Made by a program: the position numbers and the translations under genes
Notes under the pieces: model-generated
Told to the model about the DNA's origin: nothing
Database searches by the model: none
What the model saw: only the letters and a program-made list of their open reading frames with translations
In this document: positions 40,755 to 50,633 of the stretch, in pieces
Layout of the letters: the number at the start of each line of letters is the position of its first letter
Position numbering within the stretch: position 1 is the stretch's first letter
Origin: Sinorhizobium sp. 8-89
GTDB lineage: Bacteria > Pseudomonadota > Alphaproteobacteria > Rhizobiales > Rhizobiaceae
Length of the DNA stretch: 53,648 nt
Assembly: GCF_030124325.1 (NCBI RefSeq)
Contig: NZ_JASKLR010000021.1
Location: 1 to 53,648, forward strand
Reading direction: 5' to 3'

Positions 40755-41852
40755 TCAATGCGCCGGCCGGGGCGTCGTCGGGACGCTCGGCGGCAGGATC
40801 GGATAGGTCACCTGCGGCTGGACCCCGGTGAGCGTCCGTAAGAAGGCGATGATCTTGGCGACGTCCTCAGCCCCCAGCTCGGTGCCAAGCTGGGTCGTAC
40901 CCATCACCGCCACGGCCTGCTTGAGGTCCCATACATTGCCGCTGTGAAAGTAGGGGGGAGTGAGTGTGACGTTCCTCAACGTCGGAACCTTGAAGACGTA
41001 GGCATCGTCCAACTTCCCTGTTACCTGGAGACGGCCCTTGTCGTTAGGCGGCAGGAACTCCGAGCCGGGCTTCTCGACCACGCCAAATGGAGCGTACATG
41101 CCACCGCCCACGTTTATGCCGTTGTGGCAGGAGGAGCATCCCTTGTCGACAAAAAGCCTGAGGCCTTCCTTCGCTTCATCGGTGAGTGCGTTCTCATCAC
41201 CCTCGAGGTATCGATCGAACGGCGCATCGGGTGTGGTCAGTGTCCCCTCGAACACGGCGATGGCCTTCTCGATGTTGTTGTAAGTGACTGGATTTACTTC
41301 ATCCGGGAAGGCTTTGACGAACGCCTCGACATAGCCGGGAATGCCTTTGATCTCCTCGACAGCGTGCGCAGGGGGCGTCCCCATCTCGATCGGGTTGGCA
41401 ATTGGTCCGCCGGCCTGCTCCTTCAAGTCAGCCGCCCGGCCGTCCCAAAACTGAGCAGTACCAAAGACGGAGTTGAGTACAGTCGGCGCGTTGCGGCCGC
41501 CGCGCTGCCCGTTATAGCCGATGGAGGTGGGTCTTCCGTCGGCGCCGCCGCGTCCGATCTGATGGCAGCTGTTGCAACTGATGTTGTGCGTTTTCGAAAG
41601 TCGCGGTTCGAAATACAGCATCTTGCCCAGCTCGATCTCCTCGGGTGTCGCCGGCTTGCCGTCCAGGGCCGGCGGGACCTTGGGAATGGGGCTGAATAAC
41701 AATCTCGCCTCGTCCAGCAGATTGTCTTGCGCCACCGTCGTAGAAGCGAGGAAACAGGATCCGATTGCAGTAGCTCGAAAGGTCCACCCTATCGACGAGC
41801 GGAGATGAGCGGCAAGACCTGTTTTCACAGACGACGTAGAAGACATCGACAT
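40755..41852 (-). CDS. Diheme cytochrome c peroxidase
   Basis: Periplasmic enzyme reducing hydrogen peroxide to water with electrons from cytochrome c. 365 residues with a leader (GWTFRATAIGSCFLASTTVAQ). Two heme c motifs, CNSCH in the first domain and CSSCH in the second, and the family segments RGGRNAPTVLNSVF, FWDGRAADL and FKVPTLRNVTLTPPYFHSG are present. The ATG at 41852 follows GAAGGGGAA. It has its own sigma-54 promoter and shares a NifA site with the divergent S9 peptidase gene, so it is probably expressed in bacteroids. MauG-like proteins are the main alternative; length and motifs favour the peroxidase. Confidence 0.9.
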   Translation of the reverse strand: MSMSSTSSVKTGLAAHLRSSIGWTFRATAIGSCFLASTTVAQDNLLDEARLLFSPIPKVPPALDGKPATPEEIELGKMLYFEPRLSKTHNISCNSCHQIGRGGADGRPTSIGYNGQRGGRNAPTVLNSVFGTAQFWDGRAADLKEQAGGPIANPIEMGTPPAHAVEEIKGIPGYVEAFVKAFPDEVNPVTYNNIEKAIAVFEGTLTTPDAPFDRYLEGDENALTDEAKEGLRLFVDKGCSSCHNGINVGGGMYAPFGVVEKPGSEFLPPNDKGRLQVTGKLDDAYVFKVPTLRNVTLTPPYFHSGNVWDLKQAVAVMGTTQLGTELGAEDVAKIIAFLRTLTGVQPQVTYPILPPSVPTTPRPAH

Positions 41853-41895
41853 TGCATTCCCCTTCTTTTGATCGCAACTGGCTCTGCCACCGCCC

Positions 41896-41911
41896 AGCAA
41901 TAAACATGCCA
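41896..41911 (-). promoter_or_regulatory. Sigma-54 promoter of the cytochrome c peroxidase gene
   Basis: Minus strand TGGCAT-GTTTA-TTGCT, 44 bases before the start. Nearly full consensus with correct spacing. Confidence 0.8.
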
Positions 41912-42133
41912 AGCGAGCAACATTTCCCTCATTCAGATTTTTCTGCGGGCCAGCATCAATCGCTCAACCGATGATGGTCTCGTTCTGTCCTTTTCTGGCA
42001 AGGTTATACCCGGGACCGCGAAGATGTTTCTCGTTACACCGGGCGTCATCAAGGAACGGTTTGTCGGCCCACTTCTGCCGACGACGGCGTGCAACGCGTC
42101 AATGTCACAATGGCGTTGTCCGATGTAGGACGA

Positions 42134-42149
42134 TGTTGCACATGCGACA
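42134..42149. promoter_or_regulatory. NifA site between the peroxidase and S9 peptidase genes
   Basis: TGT-TGCACATGCG-ACA, exact TGT-N10-ACA. 42 bases from the S9-side promoter and ~220 bases from the peroxidase promoter. A near-site (TGT-CCGATGTAGG-ACG) lies just left of it. Confidence 0.8.
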
Positions 42150-42190
42150 CACCGGCTCGATGTACTGCTTTGTTTCAAAATGTTTTTTTC

Positions 42191-42206
42191 TGGCACGCGT
42201 CGTGCT
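42191..42206 (+). promoter_or_regulatory. Sigma-54 promoter of the small ORF and S9 peptidase gene
   Basis: TGGCAC-GCGTC-GTGCT, full -24 half and a GTGC -12 half with correct spacing. Confidence 0.8.
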
Positions 42207-42256
42207 TTAGGGTCATCTGAAAGTCACGGCGCGACCACTTGCGCGGAGAAAGTCGA

Positions 42257-42457
42257 ATGACAGCACACTGCCTCCTGCCGGGGCGCCTACAGCATGAGAT
42301 TTTAGATACGGAACCTCCCTTGCCGCGGCTGTCGTCGGCGGGGGCGGCAACTCTTCAAGGAGCGGGGCTTGGCCAGTTCCTGGGACGGGCACGCCGCGTG
42401 CTGGCGGAAGGCGCTCAACGCTGCCCGCACCCGTCATTTGAGAAGCGACACCCGTAA
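42257..42457 (+). CDS. Small ORF before the S9 peptidase gene
   Basis: 66-residue open frame directly downstream of a sigma-54 promoter, with GGAG nine bases before the ATG, ending 37 bases before the peptidase start. The product starts MTAHCLLPGRLQHEI and ends with a basic stretch (FLGRARRVLAEGAQRC then PSFEKRHP); two cysteines; no membrane segment. I recognise no family. It could be a leader peptide, a real small protein working with the peptidase, or chance. Confidence 0.4.
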   Translation: MTAHCLLPGRLQHEILDTEPPLPRLSSAGAATLQGAGLGQFLGRARRVLAEGAQRCPHPSFEKRHP

Positions 42458-42494
42458 TGCGGTACCCGATAACCAAAGGAAGAGGTCAACAACC

Positions 42495-44849
<2,355 letters not shown>

Positions 44850-45219
44850 CGACCGCCAATTCCCTCCGCCGTGTGCAGCGGCTTCAGCGCCGCGGCACAC
44901 CCTCGACGCGCTCGCGAGCTTCGAAATGTAAGATCTATGCCCTGGGGCATACGCTCGCACCTCTTGATTCGCTGGGCAAACTTCTCAAAGGATCATTGCT
45001 GAGAGGTTCGGCCCAGCAAAGCCACGGGGCGTCACATGGAAGGGTCTGGGTGACCTTCTCGCATTCGCGGCAAGAGAACTTCTGCTGCCTCGACGTGGAG
45101 GCACAGGGATCGTGTCCATGCTGGTGAGAGAATTTCTTCAACGAGTGGCGCCGGAACTATCTTCGCATGGCAGTGTCTCAGATACCGGCGGATTGGATCG
45201 ACCTGAAACTGAAAAACGG
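44850..45219. other. Intergenic region, no gene seen
   Basis: Downstream of the S9 gene. Short frames without motifs. Confidence 0.35.
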
Positions 45220-45245
45220 TAGCGCGCGGCATCAACCGCGCGCTA
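45220..45245 (-). terminator. Rho-independent terminator
   Basis: Perfect 10-bp stem TAGCGCGCGG / CCGCGCGCTA with a 6-base loop; read on the minus strand it is followed by CCGTTTTTC. It would end transcripts coming from the EamA gene and the IlvD relic. Confidence 0.65.
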
Positions 45246-45384
45246 CCTCCTCGGCTTTGCGCGTAGCAAATTGAAATCGCAACCGTCTTCAGCTTGAAGC
45301 ACTTCATCGAAGTACAGTTTGGCGTATCCACGGTGAACAACGATATGGGAAGGAGCCGTCCATTCAGATCGGCGGCGTACGAGT

Positions 45385-45850
45385 TCGCTGTCGTCGATCA
45401 TTAGTCTAGTGCTAGCAGGCCTTCCTCCACATCAAGACGGATCAAGTCACTATCGCGAACAAGCGCTAACGGCCCGCCCACGGTAGCTTCCCGGAGGAAC
45501 ATGAGGAACAATTGCTCCAAATGCTGTGCCGCTCAGGCCAGCGTCCGAAATTAGCACCATGTCCTTGACGCCGGCGGCAGCAAGCTTTCTGGGAATGGGC
45601 ATATAACCCGTCTCGGGCACGCCGGATGCGCCCTTTGGACCAGCATTTTGCCACGTTTGATCGCTTCTAAAATGTCCGGCACAGAGCGGTTACACGCGTT
45701 GTAGCTGGAAAATGTATTGGGATGTCTATGACGGGCCGATCACGCGATCCATCCGAATAGCCCAGCGCTTTGATGAAAGCTTTTCGCAGGAACAGGGGGA
45801 AGCCGGCATCGCCGTAATGCGCTAGTCCCTGTTGGCTCGTCAGCCATCAT
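45385..45850 (-). pseudogene. IlvD/Edd-type dehydratase with large internal deletion
   Basis: The right part gives the N terminus of a sugar-acid/dihydroxy-acid dehydratase (GDAGFPLFLRKAFIKALGY, then, after a frame change, SYNACNRSVPDILEAIKRG). This is joined at about 45655 to the C-terminal end (NAGPKGASGVPETGYMPIP, VKDMVLISDAGLSGTAFG), and a last frame change gives VGGPLALVRDSDLIRLDVEE. Intact enzymes have about 570 residues, so roughly three quarters is missing. Clearly dead. Confidence 0.7.
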
Positions 45851-45908
45851 GTGAACCTTTCAGATCTTTGGTTTTCTTGTAGTTCAGCCCTACGATTTGG
45901 CATCGTTG

Positions 45909-46790
45909 TCACATCGACTTCGTTCCTCGCACTCCCAAGCGGTATTCTCGCCAAACAGTAAACAGACCAGCTCCGACCACAATCACTGCGCCGGCTGCCA
46001 TGTTCCACGTCACACTCTCACCGAAAAAGACCGTCGCAACAACGACGCTCAAGAAGAGTTGGAGGTATGTGAGGGGCTGAACTTCAACTGCACTGAGCAG
46101 CCCGTAAGCCTTGATGAGAAAGTAGTGACTGAGAGCACCGCAAACGCTCAGTGCGGTCATTGCGGGCCAGTCCGTCATATGTATGGGTGTCCAATAGAAC
46201 GGCCCGACAAATGTTATGGCCACGGCTCCTGCGACCCCTGCATATAAGACGCTTGTCACAGCGGAGTCATACTGGCTGACCGCACGCGTAGCGATCGCAT
46301 ACAGGGCGTACAAAAGACTTGCGGCTAGGGGAGGCAGCAGGCGGATATCGAAATAGACATTCACGGGGTTTAGAAGCACCAGAACGCCAGCCAAGCCGAC
46401 AACGACAGCGACGCGACGGCGCCAACAGACCTTTTCGCCGAGTAATGGCACCGACAGAATGGTGACCATCAGAGGTGTCGCTTGAAGTATCGCCTGGCTC
46501 ATCGCTAGACCGGCGGTCGTGTAGGCGAAGACGACGGCCGCGATTTGGCTCACCAGAAGAACACCTCGCAGTAACTGCAGAACGAGTCGCTTCGTAAATA
46601 AGGCACCTCGCAGGCCTATTGGAGAGAATGCAGCAAGAACCATTACGAACACCGCAAACGCCCAAAAGCGAATCATGGTCACCATGATCGGTGGATACTT
46701 CTCACCAAGTAATCTGGAGAATCCGTCCTGACCGGCAAAAACTATCACGGCCAAGAGCACATGGAGATAGCCCGACGTTTTGTCCTGCAT
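45909..46790 (-). CDS. EamA-family (DMT) membrane transporter
   Basis: Ten-segment inner-membrane exporter of the drug/metabolite superfamily, 293 residues from the ATG at 46790. Two EamA repeats are seen, the first starting GYLHVLLAVIVFAGQDGFSR and ending PLLGEKV, the second ending in the TVFFGESVTWNMAAGAVIVVG motif. Substrate unknown; family members export amino acids or metabolites. A sigma-54-like promoter lies 170 bases upstream and a NifA site is shared with the divergent hesB-nifS operon, so it may be active in bacteroids. The frame opens 23 codons earlier, without a better ribosome site. Confidence 0.85.
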   Translation of the reverse strand: MQDKTSGYLHVLLAVIVFAGQDGFSRLLGEKYPPIMVTMIRFWAFAVFVMVLAAFSPIGLRGALFTKRLVLQLLRGVLLVSQIAAVVFAYTTAGLAMSQAILQATPLMVTILSVPLLGEKVCWRRRVAVVVGLAGVLVLLNPVNVYFDIRLLPPLAASLLYALYAIATRAVSQYDSAVTSVLYAGVAGAVAITFVGPFYWTPIHMTDWPAMTALSVCGALSHYFLIKAYGLLSAVEVQPLTYLQLFLSVVVATVFFGESVTWNMAAGAVIVVGAGLFTVWREYRLGVRGTKSM

Positions 46791-46956
46791 GGTTGAACTC
46801 ACTCCGGTCTTAACGCCGTCGAGGGCGGAATCTGGTACTGCCAGAAGGGAAACGGCCACCTTGACCTCATGACCGCTGTGTCTGCTGGATCTAAGCGACC
46901 CAAAAGCACCGACATAAGGGTGGGCCGCATCGGTTTCCGCCGCCTACAAGGGAAGA

Positions 46957-46973
46957 GTTCAAACTTCATGCCA
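46957..46973 (-). promoter_or_regulatory. Sigma-54-like promoter of the EamA gene
   Basis: Minus strand TGGCAT-GAAGT-TTGAA, the same variant type as the phasin and nifQ promoters. Confidence 0.55.
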
Positions 46974-47279
46974 ATTTCGCTGACGGCACCAAGGATTTGG
47001 TGTTTGTTCAGTTTTACAAATGCTTAGCCATAAATATGAAAAGCATCGCATGAAGCAAGTCTGTGTCCTCAAAAGCGGCAAAGGCGACATATTCGTCGAA
47101 TGCCATTGAGGGCGCCGACCGAGAACGCACCCGCTTACGGTTTGCTCGGCGATACCTCTAGGTTCAGGAGAACGAGCCGAACACCGTGGTGTCGGATTCG
47201 GCCAAGCCAGAACTCGGTTCCCCTGTGATTCCAAGAACACCTCACACGGATTCTCAACCAATGTCTAAACTCCAACGGA

Positions 47280-47295
47280 TGTCGTACATACGACA
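47280..47295. promoter_or_regulatory. NifA site between EamA and hesB-nifS
   Basis: TGT-CGTACATACG-ACA, exact TGT-N10-ACA and itself nearly a perfect palindrome. 45 bases before the hesB promoter. Confidence 0.85.
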
Positions 47296-47339
47296 CAGCC
47301 ATGTTTGAACTTCCTGTTGTTTTAGAATGCTTTTTATGT

Positions 47340-47355
47340 TGGCACGCTACGTGCA
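47340..47355 (+). promoter_or_regulatory. Sigma-54 promoter of hesB-nifS
   Basis: TGGCAC-GCTAC-GTGCA, good -24/-12 match, ~43 bases before the hesB start. Confidence 0.8.
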
Positions 47356-47397
47356 TAGTCGTTCGCAAGCTCAACTCGGAACCAGGAAAACGACACT

Positions 47398-47718
47398 ATG
47401 ATAACGCTCACCGAAAGTGCCATTGCCGCAGTGAAGTTTGCGCTTTCCCAGACTCCCGAGCCGGCCAATGGCTTGCGCATCACGGTTCAAGCGGGCGGCT
47501 GCGCCGGGCTCAGGTACCACCTGGGTTTGGACAGCGCGTCGCGCGAGGGCGACGCTGTCATTGACACGGGTGGGGTTAAGGTATTCGTAGACTCAGAGTC
47601 TCAATCTCATGTCGGCGGCATGACCGTGGATTTCGCCACGGGGCTAAATTCCCCCGGATTCATCTTCGACAATCCCAACGCGCGAGAGAATTGCGCCTGC
47701 GGTAAGTCCTTCGACTGA
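47398..47718 (+). CDS. HesB/IscA-type iron-sulfur assembly protein (IscN/Y4vC-like)
   Basis: A-type carrier that passes iron-sulfur clusters to nitrogenase proteins. 106 residues; the three conserved cysteines are in AGGCAGLRY and at the end in NCACGKSFD. ATG at 47398 with AGGAAA upstream. It lies before nifS behind a NifA-controlled sigma-54 promoter, as iscN-nifS does in Rhizobium etli. Confidence 0.92.
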   Translation: MITLTESAIAAVKFALSQTPEPANGLRITVQAGGCAGLRYHLGLDSASREGDAVIDTGGVKVFVDSESQSHVGGMTVDFATGLNSPGFIFDNPNARENCACGKSFD

Positions 47719-47839
47719 TCGCCAGAGACAGGGAGAGCGAGAATGCGAGGTCTTTACAAGAAGAATCAGGAAACGCTACTTCAGTGCTGGTGTCGCAGCC
47801 GGCCATTGGCGTCATGTCAGTAGGCGGAGGGCGGCGTCC

Positions 47840-49003
47840 GTGAGGCCCGTCTATCTCGACAACAACGCAACGACACGCGTCGATTCCGAAGTTCTCCAGG
47901 CGATGCTGCCGTACTTTACGGAGCAGTTCGGCAACCCTTCGTCGATGCATGCCTTTGGCGCCGCTGCCGGCACAGCGATGAAGACAGCGCGGCAGCAACT
48001 GCAGGCGCTGATCGGCGCCAAGTTCGAACATGAGATCATTTTCACCTCGGGCGGGACCGAAAGCAACAATGCGGCGATCCTGTCTGCACTGCAGGTAATG
48101 CCTGAGCGAGCAGAGATCGTCACGTCAGCGGTGGAACATCCGGCGGTGCTGACGCTCTGCGGCCACCTTCAGAAGACAAGTGGTATCAAGGTGCACAGGA
48201 TCCCGGTGGATCAACATGGCCGACTTGACCTTGACGCCTACCGAACCGCCCTGACCCCTCGTGTGGCAATCGTCTCAATTATGTGGGCGAACAACGAGAC
48301 CGGAACGATTTTCCCTGTGGCCAAGCTTGCTGAGATGGCTAAGAAAGCCGACGCAATTTTCCACACCGACGCGGTGCAGGCTGTCGGCAAGCTTCCGATG
48401 GACCTGAAATCGACCGCAATCGACATGTTGTCGCTCTCCGGCCACAAGTTACACGGTCCAAAAGGCGTCGGCGCACTCTACATAAGGCGCGGCCTGCCCT
48501 TTCACGCACTCATCAAGGGGGGCCACCAAGAGCGCGACCGACGCGCGGGTACAGAGAACATGCCGGGGATAGTAGGCTTGGGCAAGGCGGCCGAACTTGC
48601 CTTGAAGTGCATGGATGAGGAAAACAGACGGGTGAAATCGCTCCGCGACCGCTTGGAGAAAGGACTCCTTGAGCGTATCCCCAAGACCTTCGTCAATGGG
48701 GATACGCTGGCGCGGTTGCCAAATACCACAAGCGTGACCTTCGACCGCACTGTCGGCGAAGCCATACAGTTGCTGCTCAATCGTCACGGCATCGCTTGCT
48801 CCTCTGGCTCCGCCTGCAACTCTGGCTTCTTCACACCGAGCCATGTACTAGAGGCGATGAACATCCCGCACACTGCGGCACTCGGGGCAGTTCGTTTCTC
48901 CTTTTCACGCTTTAATTGCCAGGAAGATGTTGATCATGTGCTCCAGGTGATACCCGCAATCGTGACGAAACTGGATGGCTCGTTTCCAGTTCCTGTGGGT
49001 TAA
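47840..49003 (+). CDS. nifS: Cysteine desulfurase NifS
   Basis: PLP enzyme that takes sulfur from cysteine for nitrogenase cluster assembly. 387 residues. YLDNNATTRVD start, TSGGTESNNAAI, HTDAVQAVGK, the PLP lysine in LSGHKLHGPKG, RAGTENMPGIVG and the catalytic cysteine in SSGSACNSGFFTPSH are all present. The start is GTG at 47840, with GGAGGGCGG upstream; no in-frame ATG fits. Cotranscribed with hesB. Confidence 0.95.
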   Translation: MRPVYLDNNATTRVDSEVLQAMLPYFTEQFGNPSSMHAFGAAAGTAMKTARQQLQALIGAKFEHEIIFTSGGTESNNAAILSALQVMPERAEIVTSAVEHPAVLTLCGHLQKTSGIKVHRIPVDQHGRLDLDAYRTALTPRVAIVSIMWANNETGTIFPVAKLAEMAKKADAIFHTDAVQAVGKLPMDLKSTAIDMLSLSGHKLHGPKGVGALYIRRGLPFHALIKGGHQERDRRAGTENMPGIVGLGKAAELALKCMDEENRRVKSLRDRLEKGLLERIPKTFVNGDTLARLPNTTSVTFDRTVGEAIQLLLNRHGIACSSGSACNSGFFTPSHVLEAMNIPHTAALGAVRFSFSRFNCQEDVDHVLQVIPAIVTKLDGSFPVPVG

Positions 49004-49028
49004 GGCGAAATGCTGAGGATAGATAATC

Positions 49029-49056
49029 CGCGGCGGCGCCCGCCGCTTCTTTTTCA
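49029..49056 (+). terminator. Rho-independent terminator after nifS
   Basis: GCGGC-GGCGCCC-GCCGC stem-loop followed by TTCTTTTTC, 27 bases past the nifS stop. Confidence 0.65.
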
Positions 49057-49314
49057 ATGAACAGAACACGCTTGGCGAAGGCCGTTCGAAGCATTCACTA
49101 AGGTTGCCGAAGAGCTTCACTGCCTTCGTACCGCGTCTTGGCGCCGCTCGCTGCCCCGACGGCCCCCGGCACTTGCGAGCGATGGGCCACAAAGCGGCGC
49201 TCTCGGTCGTCATCCACCGTTGCGAGTTCGCTGAGGGGGTGCGTTGACGCAGGCCCTTGTGGAACTCGCCACATTAAACCGCCGCACGGGGGCGGCTGCG
49301 GGCATCGATCTCCT

Positions 49315-49860
49315 TCACTCGGCTGCGTCCAGCGTCTCAAAGTGAAATGGGCCGCGTACGCCGGCAGAAAAACGCTCAGCCGCATTGAGAGCTACCTCTA
49401 GCCTTTCGCGAGGCGGAGAATCCGCCGATGCGAACAGCGCGCCCAGCGCTATCCGGTCGCCGCATCCACAGGCGTCGAAGCAATCGACCGGCTCCGCGAC
49501 CTGATAGTCCCCGCAGATTTTGAAGAGCCGTCCGGCATAGCCGACGAGGAAGGTGCCACCGCGTTCGGCTTCGTACTGTCGCTGGGCGTAGCCGCCATCC
49601 TTCAGACATTGGCGCAGCGCGTCGACGAACTCCGTCACCATGAAAGCGTAGACGTCTGTTTCCGGATGCCTTTTTGGCGGATTGAAGGAGTGCGCCAACA
49701 GTTGGCCCATTCTAAACGAACTCGTAAAGCCGAAGATGAAGTTCTGGTTGCGGAAGACCTTGCGATCGGCCCTAACGGTAAGCGAAAATCCGGCCACACC
49801 AGCGCTATCGCCCCCGATGTGAACTGACCCGTTGTTGATGAGACCGACAATACACGTCAT
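49315..49860 (-). CDS. Proteasome-beta/HslV-like Ntn hydrolase
   Basis: 181 residues. After removal of Met the first residue is Thr, and the alignment to HslV is exact at all three catalytic sites: T1 (TCIVGLINNG), D17 (VHIGGDSAG) and K33 (RADRKVF). The end (ALGALFAS...RLEVALNAAERFSAGVRGPF) also fits proteasome-like subunits. It should be a self-contained Thr peptidase, though no ATPase partner (HslU, Mpa/ARC) is next to it. The ATG at 49860 has AGGAG 10 bases upstream; the frame stays open to 50202, so a propeptide starting near 49974 is possible. Upstream lie a sigma-54-type sequence and a nod box, both pointing at it. Substrate unknown; HslV itself is a housekeeping gene, so this is an accessory relative. 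Confidence 0.75.
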   Translation of the reverse strand: MTCIVGLINNGSVHIGGDSAGVAGFSLTVRADRKVFRNQNFIFGFTSSFRMGQLLAHSFNPPKRHPETDVYAFMVTEFVDALRQCLKDGGYAQRQYEAERGGTFLVGYAGRLFKICGDYQVAEPVDCFDACGCGDRIALGALFASADSPPRERLEVALNAAERFSAGVRGPFHFETLDAAE

Positions 49861-49962
49861 CGATTGGCTGCTCCTCATGTCGACTTCATTCAGTCTTATA
49901 GATGTTGACTGTCGCCCAAGTTGCCCCAAGGAGGCCCTGACGCTTGCCTTCACGGCATCACT

Positions 49963-49978
49963 TGCAAACGCCATGCCA
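49963..49978 (-). promoter_or_regulatory. Sigma-54-type promoter of the Ntn hydrolase gene
   Basis: Minus strand TGGCAT-GGCGT-TTGCA, ~100 bases before the start; one mismatch to consensus. No TGT-N10-ACA site was found nearby. Lies inside the extended open frame, so it could be chance. Confidence 0.5.
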
Positions 49979-50138
49979 AATATCCGGATGTGCTCGATGG
50001 CGCTTCGCACTCTTCCGGCTGCCCGGCACCTGGATAACGTCTGATGAAGCGTCTTGGCATACTGGTCAGCGAGACACGATCCTGCGGCAACCTCAAACGT
50101 CATGCGGCTAATCGTCTTCTTCCAAGAGCATTTGAGAA

Positions 50139-50188
50139 GATCGGACAAATTGATTGTTTGGATGAGAGCAATCCATACCATCATTATC
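50139..50188 (-). promoter_or_regulatory. Nod box facing the Ntn hydrolase gene
   Basis: Leftward reading gives GGATTGCTCTCATCC then AAACAATCAATTTGTCCGATC, matching the nod box core GATG-N6-ATCNAAACAATCRATTTTACCAATC with few changes (right half stronger than left). It sits ~280 bases before the Ntn hydrolase gene and directly left of a nodD relic on the other strand, the usual nodD/nod-box layout. Confidence 0.65.
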
Positions 50189-50191
50189 CAG

Positions 50192-50460
50192 ACATACGAC
50201 AAGGCCTGAGCTCAATCTCCTGTTGCGCTCGACGCGCTGACCACCCCAAACGAATCTCTCGGTTGCGGCACGCGACATCAGTCACAGTCAGCTGGCAGCA
50301 AGTGCGGCCATCACCCGGCTATCCTTACGATTACCGGGCGCAAACTTGCCCCGCAGCTGCACATTCAGCTCTCCACCGTTGGACCCGGCCCAATCGGAGC
50401 GTGTTTCAGAATCAGCGGGAAGCCCCCGCCCCTGCTTTGAGTGGGAGACTCTCGGCGATG
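50192..50460 (+). pseudogene. nodD relic
   Basis: DNA aligned by eye to the start of nodD2 (16133 on): GGCCTGAGCTCAATCTCCTG here versus the same stretch encoding GLDLNLL there, then TTGCGCT-GACGC-CTGA, GCGGCCATC-CCCGGCTA and GGGCGCAAACTTGCCCC. Stops and frame changes abolish translation. Weaker similarity may continue to the IS256 insertion at 50633. It is a decayed nodD-type LysR gene divergent from the Ntn hydrolase. Confidence 0.65.
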
Positions 50461-50633
50461 GAAGGTCGGGCTGAGGCTGCGTAAGCGTCCTAGGGCAAGA
50501 GGCATCTTCATCGCATGCGTGAAATGCCGGTTGGCGTCGTGGCTGTGTGAGGATGAGCACTGCTTCAATCTCGCTTACCGCTGTTGTAGTGTTGAGATGA
50601 GGTGGCCTGGACTTGTGAAATACGATCCATGTA

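Noticed and set aside
42369..42494. Upstream extension of the S9 peptidase
   Set aside because: No ribosome site and it would bury the signal peptide that starts at 42495.
49861..50202. 114-codon N-terminal extension of the Ntn hydrolase
   Set aside because: It runs through the nod box and has no good start; the ATG at 49860 has AGGAG and puts Thr at position 1. A shorter propeptide remains possible.
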